From Gammaproteobacteria bacterium (GTDB lineage: Bacteria; Pseudomonadota; Gammaproteobacteria; Pseudomonadales; Azotimanducaceae): a stretch of 51,657 nucleotides of DNA. Shown one piece after another: positions 18,582 to 26,811 of this stretch. The notes below the pieces were generated by a model. That model saw nothing but the letters and a program-made list of their open reading frames with translations. It was not told the origin of the DNA and searched no databases. The translations under genes were made by a program, and so were the position numbers. Every line of letters begins with the position of its first letter. The stretch's first letter is position 1. The DNA lies in assembly GCA_020832055.1 (NCBI GenBank), contig JAFIFL010000004.1, positions 1 to 51,657 of the forward strand, written 5' to 3'.

Positions 18582-20264
18582 ATGACCGACAAAGATGCAC
18601 GCCGCCGCTATTCCTCCCAGGTGGTCGATGGCCTCGAAAAGGCCGCCGCCCGGGCCATGCTCCACGCCGTGGGCTTCAGCGACGAGGACTTCACCAAGCC
18701 CCAGGTGGGCATCGCCTCCACGTGGAGCAACCTGACGCCCTGCAACATGCACATCGACACACTGGCCGATGCCGCCGCCATGGGCGCGCAGGAAGCCGGT
18801 GGCAAACCGGTGACGTTCAACACCATCACCGTGTCCGACGGCATCTCGATGGGCTCGCCGGGCATGCGCTACTCCCTGGTGTCCCGGGAAGTGATCGCCG
18901 ACTCCATCGAGACGGTGGTCGGTGCTCAGGGCTTTGACGGCTTCGTGGCCATCGGCGGCTGCGACAAGAACATGCCAGGCTGCGCCATGGCCATCGCCCG
19001 CCTCGACCGACCGGCTGTTTTCGTCTACGGCGGAACCATCCAGCCCGGCAAGGAGCGCCGCGATGTCATCTCGGTGTTCGAGGCGGTGGGCAAGCGCGCT
19101 GCAGGGCACCTCTCCGACATCGAACTGAAGGAGATCGAGGCGACCGCCATTCCCGGCCCAGGTTCCTGCGGCGGCATGTACACGGCCAACACCATGGCCT
19201 CGGCCATTGAGGCCTTAGGCCTGTCGCTGCCCAATTCCTCGGCTCAGGACGCCATCTCCCAGCACAAGCGTCAGGACAGCTACGCCGCCGGCGCGGCCGT
19301 TGTCCAGCTGCTGGAACTCGGGATCCGACCCTCGGATATCCTCTGCCGCGAGGCCTTCGAGAACGCCATCACCGTGACCATCGCGCTGGAAGGCTCCACC
19401 AACGCCGTGCTGCATCTGCTGGCCATCGCCCACGCCGCCGGCATCCCGCTGGAGCTGGACGATTTCGCTCGCATCGGCAGGCGCGTGCCGGTGCTGGCGG
19501 ACATGCGTCCCGCCGGCCAGTACGCCATGAGCGAACTGATCGCCATCGGCGGCATACAGCCCCTCATGAAAACGCTGCTCGACGAGGGTCTGCTGCACGG
19601 GGATTGCCTTACCGTCACCGGCCGCACCCTGGCGGAGAATCTGGCGGATGTGGCGCCTTATCCGCCCGAGCAGAAGATCATCCGGCCGCTGTCCGACCCC
19701 ATCAAGAAGGACAGCCATCTCGTCATCCTGCGCGGCAATCTGGCGCCAGAGGGAGCAGTGGCCAAGATCACCGGCCACGAAGGGCTGACGTTTACCGGCA
19801 CCGCCAAGTGCTTCCACGGCGAAGAAGCCGCGCTGGCCGCCATTCTCGACGGCGGCGTCGGCAAGGGTGATGTGGTGGTGGTGCGCTACGAAGGCCCCCG
19901 CGGCGGGCCGGGGATGCGGGAAATGCTGTCGCCCACCAGTGCCATCAACGGCCGCGGGCTGTCCTCGGACGTCGCCCTGATCACCGACGGGCGCTTCTCC
20001 GGCGGCTCCCACGGTTTCGTCATCGGCCACGTCACCCCGGAGGCTTTCGACGGCGGCCCGATCGCCCTGCTCGAGGATGGCGACCGGATCACCGTGGACG
20101 CCGAGGCCTGCGCCATCTCCGTGGACGTGGATGACGCGGAAATGGAACGGCGCCGCGCCCGCTGGCAGCGGCCGGAGCCCTATGCTCGGCGCGGCATTCT
20201 GGCCAAGTACGCCAAGCTGGTGAGTTCGGCCTCCCAGGGCGCGGTGACGGATCTGGATCTCTGA
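18582..20264 (+). CDS. ilvD: Dihydroxy-acid dehydratase IlvD
   Basis: A 560-aa IlvD/Edd-family enzyme. Cysteine ligands of the Fe-S cluster occur in TPCNMH, IGGCDKNMPGC and PGSCGGMYTANTM; the lysine-containing NLAPEGAVAKI block and GRFSGGSHGFVIGHVTPEA near the C-terminus are diagnostic. It converts 2,3-dihydroxy-isovalerate and -methylvalerate to 2-keto acids in branched-chain amino-acid synthesis. The protein is short (about 560 aa) and carries three cluster cysteines, fitting the [2Fe-2S] class. ATG 18582 follows AGGA by about 6 bp. Downstream of argA, same strand. Confidence 0.95.
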   Translation: MTDKDARRRYSSQVVDGLEKAAARAMLHAVGFSDEDFTKPQVGIASTWSNLTPCNMHIDTLADAAAMGAQEAGGKPVTFNTITVSDGISMGSPGMRYSLVSREVIADSIETVVGAQGFDGFVAIGGCDKNMPGCAMAIARLDRPAVFVYGGTIQPGKERRDVISVFEAVGKRAAGHLSDIELKEIEATAIPGPGSCGGMYTANTMASAIEALGLSLPNSSAQDAISQHKRQDSYAAGAAVVQLLELGIRPSDILCREAFENAITVTIALEGSTNAVLHLLAIAHAAGIPLELDDFARIGRRVPVLADMRPAGQYAMSELIAIGGIQPLMKTLLDEGLLHGDCLTVTGRTLAENLADVAPYPPEQKIIRPLSDPIKKDSHLVILRGNLAPEGAVAKITGHEGLTFTGTAKCFHGEEAALAAILDGGVGKGDVVVVRYEGPRGGPGMREMLSPTSAINGRGLSSDVALITDGRFSGGSHGFVIGHVTPEAFDGGPIALLEDGDRITVDAEACAISVDVDDAEMERRRARWQRPEPYARRGILAKYAKLVSSASQGAVTDLDL

Positions 20265-20324
20265 TCCCGACCGCGTGCGACGATGGCAGCGGGGTCAGCT
20301 CCGGCAGAGCGCCTCGCCATCGGT

Positions 20325-20357
20325 CCAATCGCTGCGCGATCAGGACGCTCCCACAAG
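20325..20357 (-). repeat. REP-like extragenic element
   Basis: Read on the minus strand this begins CTTGTGGGAGCG and ends GCGATTGG, closely resembling the core of REP elements common in Pseudomonas and Xanthomonadaceae. It lies in the 114-bp gap between the convergent ilvD and HAD/acyltransferase genes, a typical REP location. Only one copy is evident in the window and the internal palindrome is imperfect, so the assignment is tentative. Confidence 0.4.
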
Positions 20358-20378
20358 CGGCGGCGGCGCCAGGTTCAG

Positions 20379-21896
20379 TCAGCTTGCCAGCAGGATGGAC
20401 TCTGTCGGGCTGAGTGCCGCCGCGGGCTGTTCGAGGAGAGTCGCTGGCGGCCCGGCGAAACCGAGCACCTGCAGGTAGCGCTCGCGCAGATCATCCGCAT
20501 GTCGCTGCAGCTGCCGGGGTGCCCAGGTGCTCGCATCAATGGGTGGCAGGATCTCCACCTCGATCGTCGTCCCGGCGCGCAGCATGAAACTTCCCCGCGG
20601 CAACGCGTCCACCGCGTTGTGAATCACCACCGGGATCAGCGGCACACGCGCCCGCTGCGCCAGATAGAACGCACCGCGCTTGAAGGGTCCTGGCAGCGTC
20701 GCCCGGCTGCGGGTGCCTTCAGGCGCAATGGCGAGGCTCTGCCCGGCATTCAGGGCTTCGAGGGCTGGCCGCAATTGGCCGAACCCGCCCCCCTCCCGGT
20801 CGACGAAGATGGCGCCCGCCGCACGGAAAGCCGCCCCGAATAGGGGATCCCGCTCGAGTTCCCGCTTGCACAGGCCGGTGAAATCCCGGCGCAGCAGCCG
20901 GGCAATGATCAGCGCATCCAACGCGCTCTGATGGTTGAACACCACCACAGCCGGCCGCGCGGCTTCCAGATACTGCTGGCCGGTCACCCGCAGGCCGACG
21001 CCGGCCAGCGGCAGGCCGATGCGGCCCCAGGTCGACACGGCCTCGCCGAGGGCTTCCTTGACGGTGCCGCCCCGCAGCAGCCGCCCGGCGCCCGCCATGG
21101 CCGATCCGTAAAATCCCGTGAGGCTCAGGCCGGTCCGCACCAGCGACTCCGCGTTCGGGCGCAGTCCCCGGAAACGCAGTACAGGCCAGTTTTCCCGACC
21201 CGCCCGGGCCAGCAGGCGGGCATCAGGATCCACCACCCGTGGACGCCCCACCCGCTCCAGCAAAGGTTCGTCTTCGTGGCTGTCGGTATAGAACCAGCAA
21301 TCAGCCAGGGCACCGCCATGGCGGCGCAGCCAGGCACGGGCCAGGATGCGCTTGCCCTCGTTCCAGCAACCCGGCAGGTACCAGCGGCCCGTAAAGCGAC
21401 CCTGCTCATCCACCACCAGGCGGGTACAGAGCACGTCTTCGACGGCGATGCCGAGGGCGCGCGCTACCGGCTCCGCCTGATAGCGGGTGGCCGACGTGAC
21501 GATCACCACCCGATGCCCGCGCTGCCGATGCGCCCGCACCAGCGCCCTGGCTTCCGGATGAATCCGCGCCGAGAGATGGCGATCGAACACCCGCTCGCCC
21601 AGTGCCAGGAGATCCGCTTCGCGCTCACCCCGCAGACTCTGAATCAGCTGTTCCAGCAACGCCCCAAGGCCGCCGCGGCCGGACTCCAGCAACGCCTGCG
21701 CCTGGGTCAATAACCGCCCGGGGCGCAGCACTCCGGTGGCCACACCTTCGACCAGGAATGGCAGCACCGAGTAGCCCTGGACCAGCGTTCGGTCGAGATC
21801 GAAGAACGCCACCTGCGCCGGGCCCTCGGGTCCCACGTCCACTTCATGTGTCAGTGCCGGAAAGAGCGACATTCCATCCTGCCTCATCGAATCCAT
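20379..21896 (-). CDS. HAD-IB phosphatase / 1-acylglycerol-3-phosphate acyltransferase fusion
   Basis: A 505-aa two-domain protein. The N-terminal HAD-IB hydrolase has FFDLDRT at about 31-37 (catalytic Asp pair), VIVTSATRY and a distal Asp region (FYTDSHEDEPLL). The C-terminal PlsC-like acyltransferase has NHQSALDAL (HX4D) near residue 317 and APEGTRSR near 386. Such fusions are known in Proteobacteria and Actinobacteria and are thought to couple removal of a phosphate head group with acylation of lysophosphatidate in phospholipid synthesis. The first methionine is used; M4 (21887) or M9 (21872) are equally possible, as the Shine-Dalgarno is poor for all. Cytoplasmic or peripheral membrane. 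Converges on ilvD. Confidence 0.88.
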   Translation of the reverse strand: MDSMRQDGMSLFPALTHEVDVGPEGPAQVAFFDLDRTLVQGYSVLPFLVEGVATGVLRPGRLLTQAQALLESGRGGLGALLEQLIQSLRGEREADLLALGERVFDRHLSARIHPEARALVRAHRQRGHRVVIVTSATRYQAEPVARALGIAVEDVLCTRLVVDEQGRFTGRWYLPGCWNEGKRILARAWLRRHGGALADCWFYTDSHEDEPLLERVGRPRVVDPDARLLARAGRENWPVLRFRGLRPNAESLVRTGLSLTGFYGSAMAGAGRLLRGGTVKEALGEAVSTWGRIGLPLAGVGLRVTGQQYLEAARPAVVVFNHQSALDALIIARLLRRDFTGLCKRELERDPLFGAAFRAAGAIFVDREGGGFGQLRPALEALNAGQSLAIAPEGTRSRATLPGPFKRGAFYLAQRARVPLIPVVIHNAVDALPRGSFMLRAGTTIEVEILPPIDASTWAPRQLQRHADDLRERYLQVLGFAGPPATLLEQPAAALSPTESILLAS

Positions 21897-22098
21897 GGCG
21901 AAGGCCCCCGCCTTCGCCGCCCTGCCCCTTCCCAGGCCGCATTCCCGGCGGACTGTTCAATCGACTCTCCTGTCATGAGCAAGAACCGGACCAGGCCACG
22001 GAACAGGCGGCTGGGGCCTGGAATGGACAACGCGAGCACCACAACGGTGCGCATGTCCGCCTCGAACTTTGGCCATCGCCCCGCCGGCGTGCATCCAG

Positions 22099-22181
22099 GT
22101 GCCGCCGAAGTGCCGCCGAAGTGCCGCCGAAGTGCCGCCGAAGTGCCACCGAAGTGCCACCGAAGTGCCACCGAAGTGCCG
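22099..22181. repeat. 11-bp minisatellite
   Basis: Four copies of GTGCCGCCGAA are followed by three of GTGCCACCGAA and a partial eighth copy. The unit is not a multiple of 3, so translated frames shift phase and no gene runs through it. It lies in the 320-bp gap upstream of the HAD/acyltransferase start (21896) and downstream of rnk (22217). Single-base turnover between the two unit types indicates recent expansion by slippage or unequal exchange. Confidence 0.9.
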
Positions 22182-22216
22182 AGATGAAATCAGAGACCCG
22201 GCCCTGCCGCCTAAGA

Positions 22217-22630
22217 TCAGGCGGTGTGGTCGCCAGCCCGTTCCGGTTGATCCATGACCTCTTCGATCCGCACCGCCAGGAAACCGCCGCCGGGCTTGGG
22301 CCAGCTGATCTGATCCCCCTCGGCCAGCCCAAGCAGCGCACTACCCACCGGTGCCAGGATCGATACGGTGGTTGCCGTGTCGCCGGCATCTTTGGGGTAG
22401 ACCAGTTTCAGGGTGAACGATTCCGCCGAAGACTCAACGCGAAAGCGTACCGTCGAATTCATGGTGACCCGATTCGGCGGCATGGCTTCCGGCGCCACCC
22501 ACTGCGCACGCGCCAGTTCCTCCTCCAGTTTGGCCTTGCCCGGGAAGGCCTTGGCCGAGAGTTTTTCCAGCATGCTTTCCAGACGGGCGGCGTCCCGGGT
22601 CGAGACCATGACGTGCGGACCAGTATTCAT
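22217..22630 (-). CDS. rnk: Nucleoside diphosphate kinase regulator Rnk
   Basis: A 137-aa protein, the same length as E. coli Rnk. N-terminal helical segment STRDAARLESMLEKL, then the family hallmark EAMPPNRVTMNSTVRF, a mid block LVYPKDA, and the GreA-like C-terminal FKBP fold SILAPVGSALLGLAEGDQI with WPKPGGG. Rnk binds RNA polymerase in the secondary-channel manner of Gre factors and influences NTP levels and alginate production in Pseudomonas. ATG 22630 is chosen; a start 10 codons upstream is possible. Preceded by a strongly structured leader (22655-22741), separating it from hemE on the same strand. Confidence 0.92.
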   Translation of the reverse strand: MNTGPHVMVSTRDAARLESMLEKLSAKAFPGKAKLEEELARAQWVAPEAMPPNRVTMNSTVRFRVESSAESFTLKLVYPKDAGDTATTVSILAPVGSALLGLAEGDQISWPKPGGGFLAVRIEEVMDQPERAGDHTA

Positions 22631-22654
22631 GATGTGGGTGACTCCGTAATGAAC

Positions 22655-22741
22655 GCCCAAAGCACACGGACCCCGGCTGCAGGGCAGTCGGGGTCCGTCA
22701 CTTAGGCGATGATGAAGCTTCGCTATCCGTGTACTTTGGGC
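22655..22741 (-). promoter_or_regulatory. Nested inverted repeats between hemE and rnk
   Basis: Outer arms GCCCAAAGCACACGG (22655-22669) and CCGTGTACTTTGGGC (22727-22741) are complementary over 15 bp with one G-T exception. Inside, ACGGACCCCG (22666-22675) pairs with CGGGGTCCGT (22689-22698), and an inner CTGC/GCAG extends this to about 15 bp around a 3-nt loop. The two helices share ACGG, so they compete at their boundary. Read towards rnk, the compact hairpin is followed by GTGCTTTGGG, not a strong T-run. It may be a terminator, an attenuator, or a structured rnk leader. Confidence 0.6.
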
Positions 22742-22772
22742 CTTGGGGCCAGGAAGTCAATGGCCAGCCGCA

Positions 22773-22797
22773 ACCCGCATCGGTGAACGATGCGGGT
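22773..22797 (-). terminator. Hairpin terminator after hemE
   Basis: Perfect 10-bp stem ACCCGCATCG / CGATGCGGGT with a 5-nt loop, starting 8 bp after the hemE stop codon (22805). Only two T residues follow on the minus strand, so release may be weak or Rho-assisted; location and perfection make a terminator or mRNA 3'-end stabiliser likely. Confidence 0.6.
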
Positions 22798-22804
22798 CAG
22801 GGAT

Positions 22805-23863
22805 TCACCGCGCCGAGACTTCGTGGACGAGTTCCACCAGCCGCTTGACGTTGTCGACTGGGGTCTCAGGCACAATGCCGTGACCGAGATTGAAGATGTG
22901 ACCCGGACGACCGTTCACCTGCTCCAGAATGGCGCGGGTCTGAGATTCCACTGCCGACCAGTCCGCGCACAGCACAATGGGATCCATATTGCCCTGCACC
23001 GCCTTGGCACCCACCGCGTCCCAGGTCTCCACCAGCGGGCTGCGCCAGTCCAGCGCCAGAACATCGCCACCGGCCGCCTGCATCAGGCCATTCAGTGCCG
23101 GGTTGCCGGTGCCGAAATGGATCACCGGGATCCTGCCCTCACCGATATCGTGCAACCGGGCAATGAGCTCGCGGGTATGGGGCTGTGCATAGCGGATATA
23201 GTCGGCAGGCGACAGGCAGCCCACCCAGGAGTCGAACAACTGCACGGCCTGCACGCCGGCACGGATCTGCAGACCCAGATAATCAGCCACCGCATCCACC
23301 AGCTTGCCCATCAGGCGCTCCCAGGAACGCTGATCGCTGTACATCAGCTTCTTTACTTCGATGTAGTTGCGCGAGCCGCGCCCCTCCACCGCATAGGAGG
23401 CCAGCGTGAACGGCGCTCCGGCAAAGCCGATCAGGGGAATGTCGGCCGGCAGCCCCGCTCGGCAGTTGCGCACGGTGTCGGCGATGTAACCGGTGCCCTC
23501 CTCCGCCACAAGGGGGCGGAGGTCCTCGATGGCCTTCGCGGACCGCAACGGATTCGCAAACACCGGACCCACACCTTCCACATAGTCGAGTTCCAGCCCC
23601 ATGGGTTCGAGAATCGGCAGCAGGTCTGCAAACAGAATGGCCGCATCCACACCGAGGATGCGCTGGGCATCCAGCGTCGCTCGGGCTGCCAGCTCCGGAT
23701 TCTTGAAGAAGGCGAGACTCGGCGTCTTGCCCTTCACCTGATGATACTCGGGCATGTAGCGCCCGGCCTGGCGGTTCAACCATATCGGCGTGTAGGGGGT
23801 GGGTTCCCCGCGACAGGCGCGGAGAAAGGCAGAGTCGTGCAGAGACTGATCCATTGCGGTCAT
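22805..23863 (-). CDS. hemE: Uroporphyrinogen decarboxylase HemE
   Basis: A 352-aa protein of standard length. The substrate-cleft signature IWLNRQAGRYMPEY near residue 27 has the conserved Arg and Gly, with Leu-Asn replacing the more usual Met-Met. IGFAGAPFTLASYAVEG in the middle and VIHFGTGNPALNGLM plus FNLGHGIVPETPVDNVKRLV at the end complete the family. It converts uroporphyrinogen III to coproporphyrinogen III in haem synthesis, in the cytosol. The start is 23863 or M4 at 23854; the upstream CTCCTGG is weak for either. It is followed by a hairpin and then rnk. Confidence 0.95.
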   Translation of the reverse strand: MTAMDQSLHDSAFLRACRGEPTPYTPIWLNRQAGRYMPEYHQVKGKTPSLAFFKNPELAARATLDAQRILGVDAAILFADLLPILEPMGLELDYVEGVGPVFANPLRSAKAIEDLRPLVAEEGTGYIADTVRNCRAGLPADIPLIGFAGAPFTLASYAVEGRGSRNYIEVKKLMYSDQRSWERLMGKLVDAVADYLGLQIRAGVQAVQLFDSWVGCLSPADYIRYAQPHTRELIARLHDIGEGRIPVIHFGTGNPALNGLMQAAGGDVLALDWRSPLVETWDAVGAKAVQGNMDPIVLCADWSAVESQTRAILEQVNGRPGHIFNLGHGIVPETPVDNVKRLVELVHEVSAR

Positions 23864-23946
23864 CCAGGAGCCAGAACAGGGCGAGGGTGGCGCTGGGGGA
23901 CGAGGCTCCCAGCCCGCGGCACATTAGCCTCGGCTGCCGCGGGCGG

Positions 23947-25332
23947 TCAACTCGAGGCACTCGGTGCTGCACCCGCGATCGCCCCGGCTTTGCCCCCGAC
24001 GTGACGACCCACTCGGCCACCCACTTGGCCACCGACTTCGAGTGCCCGCTGAGCTTCGGCCAGCACCCGGCGAATCTGGACCGGATCGGCAGCTTCAGGA
24101 TCCATCTGCACCGTAAAGCCGTCGCCCTGCCAGCGCAGCGGTTCCCGCGCTTCGGTCGCGCTCGTGTACTCGAAGACGTCGATGGGTGCCGCAAAGCCCT
24201 TCGCCGTGATCGGCCCGAGCCGGCGGCACTGATGCACTTCCCTTCCGAGCAGCAGCCAAGTGTTGCGCGAAAGCAGGATCTGGCCGGGGACCGCGGCACT
24301 TTCGAGCCGGCTGGCGGCGTTCACCGTCGCGCCGATCACGGTGTACTCCATGCGCGCCGCCTTGCCGAAACTGCCCACCGTGCACCAGCCGGAATGCACG
24401 CCGATGCGCAGCCCGAGGTCGCGGCTGATGCCGCCGCCGAGCCAGCGCTGGCGCAACCTGGCGAACCGGGCCTGCATGTCCGCTGCCATGGCAATGCAGG
24501 CCTGGGCATCCTTGTCCCGACCCTGGCTGCCCGGTTCACCGAAGAAGACCATCACCGCGTCGCCGATGAACTTGTCCAGGGTACCACCCCGGGCCAGGGC
24601 GGCCTCGGCCATGGCGGTATAGAAGTCGTCCAGCATGGCCACCACCTCTTCGCTCTCGGCCACATCCGTGAGGGCGGTGAAGCCAGCGAGATCGGCGAAG
24701 CAGACCGTCAGCCAGCGGCGATGGGAGCCACTCACAGTGCCGGATTCCTGTTCGAAGGCTACGCGATGCACGGCCGGTGGCAGGTAGCGGGCCAGCCGTT
24801 CGGCCAGGGCGGCATGCTGATCCGCCCGCTGGGCAATCTCCTCCCGGGCCTGCTCCAGCTGAACCTTCTGGCGGTGGGAAAGCAGCGCCGCCGCCAGGGC
24901 GAACAGCACCACCAGGGCCAGAGCGCCCATCTCACCTGCAGCACCGCCCCGCCAGGCCGGCCACGGCACCAGCCATGCGGCCAGCCCGAGGGCCACGGCG
25001 AGCGAGGCCAGCGCCCGCAGGCCCTCACGCAGCCCGCCCACGTTGCAGTGCCCGAGCAGCAGCGTGAAGCCGAGCGCCGCGATCAGGATCCCCGGCAGCC
25101 CCAGAGCCAGCGCTCCGACGGGCACCAGGACGTTCTCAGCCACAGCCAGCATGCGCGCCATCGGCACAGACAACGCCAACCAAGTCAGTCCTGGCAGCAC
25201 CAGCAGCCAGCCCAGGAACAGCCAGACCCCTGGGCCCGCGGGGTCGGCTTCGAGCAGCACGAGCAGGCAGCATCCCAGGTAGGCTGCGATGCGTGGCAGC
25301 AGGACAGTCTTGCGGCGCGGATGGACGGACAT
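23947..25332 (-). CDS. Membrane class III adenylate/guanylate cyclase
   Basis: A 461-aa protein. Several hydrophobic segments fill residues about 10-165, then a short linker helix and a class III cyclase domain (about 205-390): CFADLAGFTAL (first metal Asp), DKFIGDAVM (second metal Asp and GDA), GVHSGWCTVGSFG, YTVIGATVNAASRLE. The substrate-specifying Lys/Asp pair appears adenylate-like (DKFIGD), but I would not exclude GTP. An unusual glycine-rich tail (four 4-residue repeats, about 434-449) ends the protein. It makes cAMP (or cGMP) at the inner membrane in response to an unknown membrane signal. GGAG sits 8 bp before the ATG. Confidence 0.88.
   Translation of the reverse strand: MSVHPRRKTVLLPRIAAYLGCCLLVLLEADPAGPGVWLFLGWLLVLPGLTWLALSVPMARMLAVAENVLVPVGALALGLPGILIAALGFTLLLGHCNVGGLREGLRALASLAVALGLAAWLVPWPAWRGGAAGEMGALALVVLFALAAALLSHRQKVQLEQAREEIAQRADQHAALAERLARYLPPAVHRVAFEQESGTVSGSHRRWLTVCFADLAGFTALTDVAESEEVVAMLDDFYTAMAEAALARGGTLDKFIGDAVMVFFGEPGSQGRDKDAQACIAMAADMQARFARLRQRWLGGGISRDLGLRIGVHSGWCTVGSFGKAARMEYTVIGATVNAASRLESAAVPGQILLSRNTWLLLGREVHQCRRLGPITAKGFAAPIDVFEYTSATEAREPLRWQGDGFTVQMDPEAADPVQIRRVLAEAQRALEVGGQVGGRVGRHVGGKAGAIAGAAPSASS
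23989..24036 (-). repeat. 12-bp coding repeat at the cyclase C-terminus
   Basis: Four in-frame 12-bp units of the type GTSGGTGGCCRA encode VGGQ, VGGR, VGRH and VGGK. They form a glycine-zipper-like segment followed by AGAIAGA. Confidence 0.75.
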
Positions 25333-25577
25333 GGCTGCTCTCCGAAGACGCCCTCAGAGAATCACCCGGCGCGGGGTACCTTGGATATCCGCCAGCGACG
25401 CCAGCATCTGTAGGATCCTGGCCAGAGAACCTGTAGGCCGGCGCGGCACCTCGCCCCCGGCGAGACTGGCGGGATTCAAGGCCGGTTCAGCCAACGGCAG
25501 GCCCAGTAGCCGTTCCAGAGGCCGGCCCGAAGGCAGTGCAGGGTGATGTCTGCGATACAGTTCGGCAGGGGAGTCCC

Positions 25578-26738
25578 ATGACCAGACGCTCGGACGTCAT
25601 CGCGCTGTGGCTGACGATTGCGGCGCTGCTGACGAGCTGCGCCAGCAGCCCCCAGGCCGTGCTGGAAGCCGCCCGCAGTGGCGATGCCGAGCGCGTTGCC
25701 AGAGTGGTGCTGCGCGACGAACTCTCGCGTCGGGGGCTGCCGGGCGAAGTGGCCATCGCCGATATTGAGAACCTGCCGGTGCTGATCCGTGCGGTGCGTG
25801 AACTGCTGCGCGAACGCTGGGGCGAGGAGGAGCCGGAGGTCGCTTCCGAGAAGCGCTACGTCAAGTACACCAATGCCTACGAGGCCCGGGCCATCATCGA
25901 CTTCGAGCAGGGCTGGCTGCGTGTGGAGACCATAGCGACCGACACGCCGCTCGAAAAGCTCAGGGACGCCATCGTCACCACCCTGCTCACGCCCCGCAAT
26001 CTCTCCATCGACGACATTTTCACCGATGCTGACCCCACACCCGGCAGCAAGCCCTTCCTGCTCGGCCAGATTCTCGATCAGGACGGTGAACCGATCCGCT
26101 GGGCGTGGCGGGCTGAACGCTTTGCGGATCACCTGATTGCGACGGCACTCGAACGCACCCGGCAGCAGGGCCGAACGCTGCACGCCGTCACTGCCGACCT
26201 GATCGACGGCCACCTGCATCTGCGCCAGCTCGAGTATGCGGATCAGGTCATCGCTGCCTCGCGGCAGTACCGGGTCGCACCCTCAGTGATCTACGCCGTG
26301 ATCGAAGTGGAGAGCGCCTTCAATCCCTACGCGGTGAGCCCGGCCAACGCCTATGGCCTGATGCAGGTGGTGCCGGCGACGGCAGGCCGGGACGTCTTCC
26401 AGCGGATCAAGAACCTGCCCGGCGAACCCACCCGTCAGCAGCTGTTCCAGCCCGCCTTCAATATCGACATCGGCAGCGCCTACCTGCACCTCCTCGACGA
26501 CCACTATCTGCGTCAGATTCGCAATGAGGAGAGCCGCCGCTACACCATGATCGCAGCCTACAATGGTGGCCCGGGCAGCGTGTGGCGGGCTTTTCACGAG
26601 GACCGTGGCCGTGCCCTCGACCGCATCAATGGCATGAGTCCGAATCAGGTTTATCATCAGATCGTGGCTGCCCACCCCTTCAGCGAGACCCGGCGCTATC
26701 TCGAGAAGGTGCGTCAGGCCGAGACCCGGTATCGCTGA
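25578..26738 (+). CDS. mltC: Membrane-bound lytic murein transglycosylase C-like lipoprotein
   Basis: A 386-aa lipoprotein. A short signal peptide ends at LLTSC (Cys21). The N-terminal MltC-type domain (about 60-200) includes KRYVKYTNAYEARAIIDFEQG; the C-terminal SLT lysozyme-like domain has the catalytic Glu in YAVIEVESAFNPYAVS near residue 243, AYGLMQVVP, NIDIGSAYL and the AAYNGGPG motif. It cleaves peptidoglycan glycan strands with 1,6-anhydro formation at the outer-membrane inner face. ATG 25578 is preceded by GGGGAG. Diverges from the cyclase gene and is followed by an exported unknown protein. Confidence 0.92.
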   Translation: MTRRSDVIALWLTIAALLTSCASSPQAVLEAARSGDAERVARVVLRDELSRRGLPGEVAIADIENLPVLIRAVRELLRERWGEEEPEVASEKRYVKYTNAYEARAIIDFEQGWLRVETIATDTPLEKLRDAIVTTLLTPRNLSIDDIFTDADPTPGSKPFLLGQILDQDGEPIRWAWRAERFADHLIATALERTRQQGRTLHAVTADLIDGHLHLRQLEYADQVIAASRQYRVAPSVIYAVIEVESAFNPYAVSPANAYGLMQVVPATAGRDVFQRIKNLPGEPTRQQLFQPAFNIDIGSAYLHLLDDHYLRQIRNEESRRYTMIAAYNGGPGSVWRAFHEDRGRALDRINGMSPNQVYHQIVAAHPFSETRRYLEKVRQAETRYR

Positions 26739-26811
26739 CGCCATATCACCATGCACACCACGTATCCGCCGCCGCCGGCGACCCCACCTGTCACCGCCCG
26801 AGGAGATTGCC

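Noticed and set aside
22099-22181. Minisatellite as a CRISPR array
   Set aside because: Units are contiguous 11-mers without spacers.
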